6,820 bases of DNA from NCBI GenBank assembly GCA_046734675.1, contig JBKPRU010000257.1, forward strand, positions 1 to 6,820, given 5' to 3'. Shown here in pieces: positions 6,155 to 6,820 of the stretch (its first letter is position 1; every line of letters begins with the position of its first letter). The DNA comes from QHWT01 sp046734675. GTDB lineage: Bacteria; Acidobacteriota; Vicinamibacteria; Vicinamibacterales; 2-12-FULL-66-21. The notes below the pieces were generated by a model. The model was not told where the DNA came from. It saw only the letters and a list, made by a program, of their open reading frames with translations, and did not search any database. Both the position numbers and the translations under genes were made by a program.

Positions 6155-6820
6155 TGGCGCGTCCGCTCGCCATCGCGCTGTCGCTGGCGCTCGCGTGGGC
6201 GTTGTCGCGGACCGCGGCGTCCGGCGCAGAGTTCCGCGCTACGGCGCTGGCCTTCGGAGTCGCGCTCGTTGCCGCGGCGCTTGCCGGCACGTTTGTCGAG
6301 CGGCTGCGCCTGCCGCGCGTCACCGGCTACCTTCTCTTCGGGCTGATCTGCGGACCCTACCTCGCGAACATCATCACGCGCCCGATGGCTCGGGAGCTTC
6401 AGATCATCAACGGGCTGGCGGTCACGCTGATCGCGTTCGTCGCGGGGCTCGAAATGAACGCGCGGCACCTCGCGCCCCGATTTGCGGCGATGGTCCGCCT
6501 CGGCGGCGCAACCATGGCGGTGATGTATGTGACCTTGTTCGCCGGCCTGTGGCTGGCCTGGCCGTGGCTCGGCATCGCGCCGGCGAGCGGCGTGGCGCGC
6601 ATCGCGCTCGCGCTCCTGTTGACGACGCTGGTCGCGAGCTTCTCGCCGACCGTCACGATCGCGCTCATCGCCGAAAGCCGCGCCGCCGGGCCGCTGAGCG
6701 AGCTGACGCTGGCGGTCGTGATCTTTGCCGACCTCGTGCTGATCGTGCTCTTCACGCTCGTCATGGAGTTCGTGCGCGTCGCACTCGGCGGAGCCGGAGA
6801 GGCCGGGCTCGTCGTCAGCG
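6154..6820 (+). CDS. CPA2/Kef-type cation:proton antiporter, N-terminal part (3' end outside window)
   Basis: The frame opens with ATG at 6154, sharing one base with the previous TGA (TGATG), and stays open to the window edge, giving 222 residues. It is a multi-spanning inner-membrane exchanger of monovalent cations (Na+ or K+) against protons. After a hydrophobic N-terminus (about 4-20) and a helix at 31-47 come RLRLPRVTGYLLFGLICGP (50-68), LIAFVAGLEMNARHL (92-106), SFSPTVTIALIAESRAAGPL (162-181) and LAVVIFADLVLIVLF (186-200). These are the landmark blocks of KefB/KefC-like CPA2 proteins in the right order. D193 in FADL matches the single conserved acidic residue (FQDI in KefC), the candidate ion site. 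Because the rest is missing, it cannot be seen whether an RCK or other regulatory domain follows. Expression is likely coupled to the two genes upstream. Family confidence is high; the ion carried is unknown. Confidence 0.88.
   Translation, partial: MARPLAIALSLALAWALSRTAASGAEFRATALAFGVALVAAALAGTFVERLRLPRVTGYLLFGLICGPYLANIITRPMARELQIINGLAVTLIAFVAGLEMNARHLAPRFAAMVRLGGATMAVMYVTLFAGLWLAWPWLGIAPASGVARIALALLLTTLVASFSPTVTIALIAESRAAGPLSELTLAVVIFADLVLIVLFTLVMEFVRVALGGAGEAGLVVS

Noticed and set aside
1..6820. Search for tRNA, rRNA, CRISPR array, transposase, riboswitch or classic hairpin-plus-T-run terminator
   Set aside because: Genes abut or overlap almost everywhere, and no such element could be supported; a cobalamin riboswitch, if present, would lie upstream of the window.

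Overview
The window is G+C-rich (roughly two thirds by eye) and almost entirely coding. It holds seven protein genes and part of a gene at each edge counts among them (first and last are cut). No RNA gene, CRISPR array, insertion sequence, attachment site or origin was seen. A Sec-type periplasmic binding protein without a lipobox points to a diderm host, and a futalosine-pathway menaquinone gene fits a non-enteric lineage. A high-G+C Acidobacteriota-like bacterium is a reasonable but unproven guess.

Left part (1-2826, + strand): the end of an ABC-transporter ATPase, then a FecCD/BtuC-type permease, a BtuF-type periplasmic binding protein and a DUF71/COG2102 PP-loop ATPase. Successive genes overlap by 4, 25 and 4 bp, so they look like one translationally coupled operon. 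The transporter could in principle carry a siderophore or heme. The adjoining DUF71 gene favours corrinoid (vitamin B12) uptake plus intracellular salvage, because bacterial DUF71 proteins have been linked by comparative genomics to B12 salvage. The 3' end of the DUF71 gene carries a compact palindrome that may be a dispersed repeat or a terminator for the opposing gene.

Middle (2823-3689, - strand): an MqnD-type 1,4-dihydroxy-6-naphthoate synthase of the futalosine menaquinone pathway. It converges on the DUF71 gene, and the two stop codons overlap. The only real intergenic gap in the window (3690-3758) separates its start from the next, divergent operon.

Right part (3759-6820, + strand): a membrane-anchored protein with two PDZ domains behind what looks like an HtrA-type protease domain lacking its catalytic triad. 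It is coupled by a 4-bp overlap to a multi-spanning CPA2-like protein, which is coupled by a 1-bp overlap to a second, clearly CPA2/Kef-type cation:proton antiporter that runs off the window. The arrangement suggests a membrane ion-exchange module made of two unlike antiporter-type subunits and a non-catalytic PDZ partner. That functional link is inference from gene order only.
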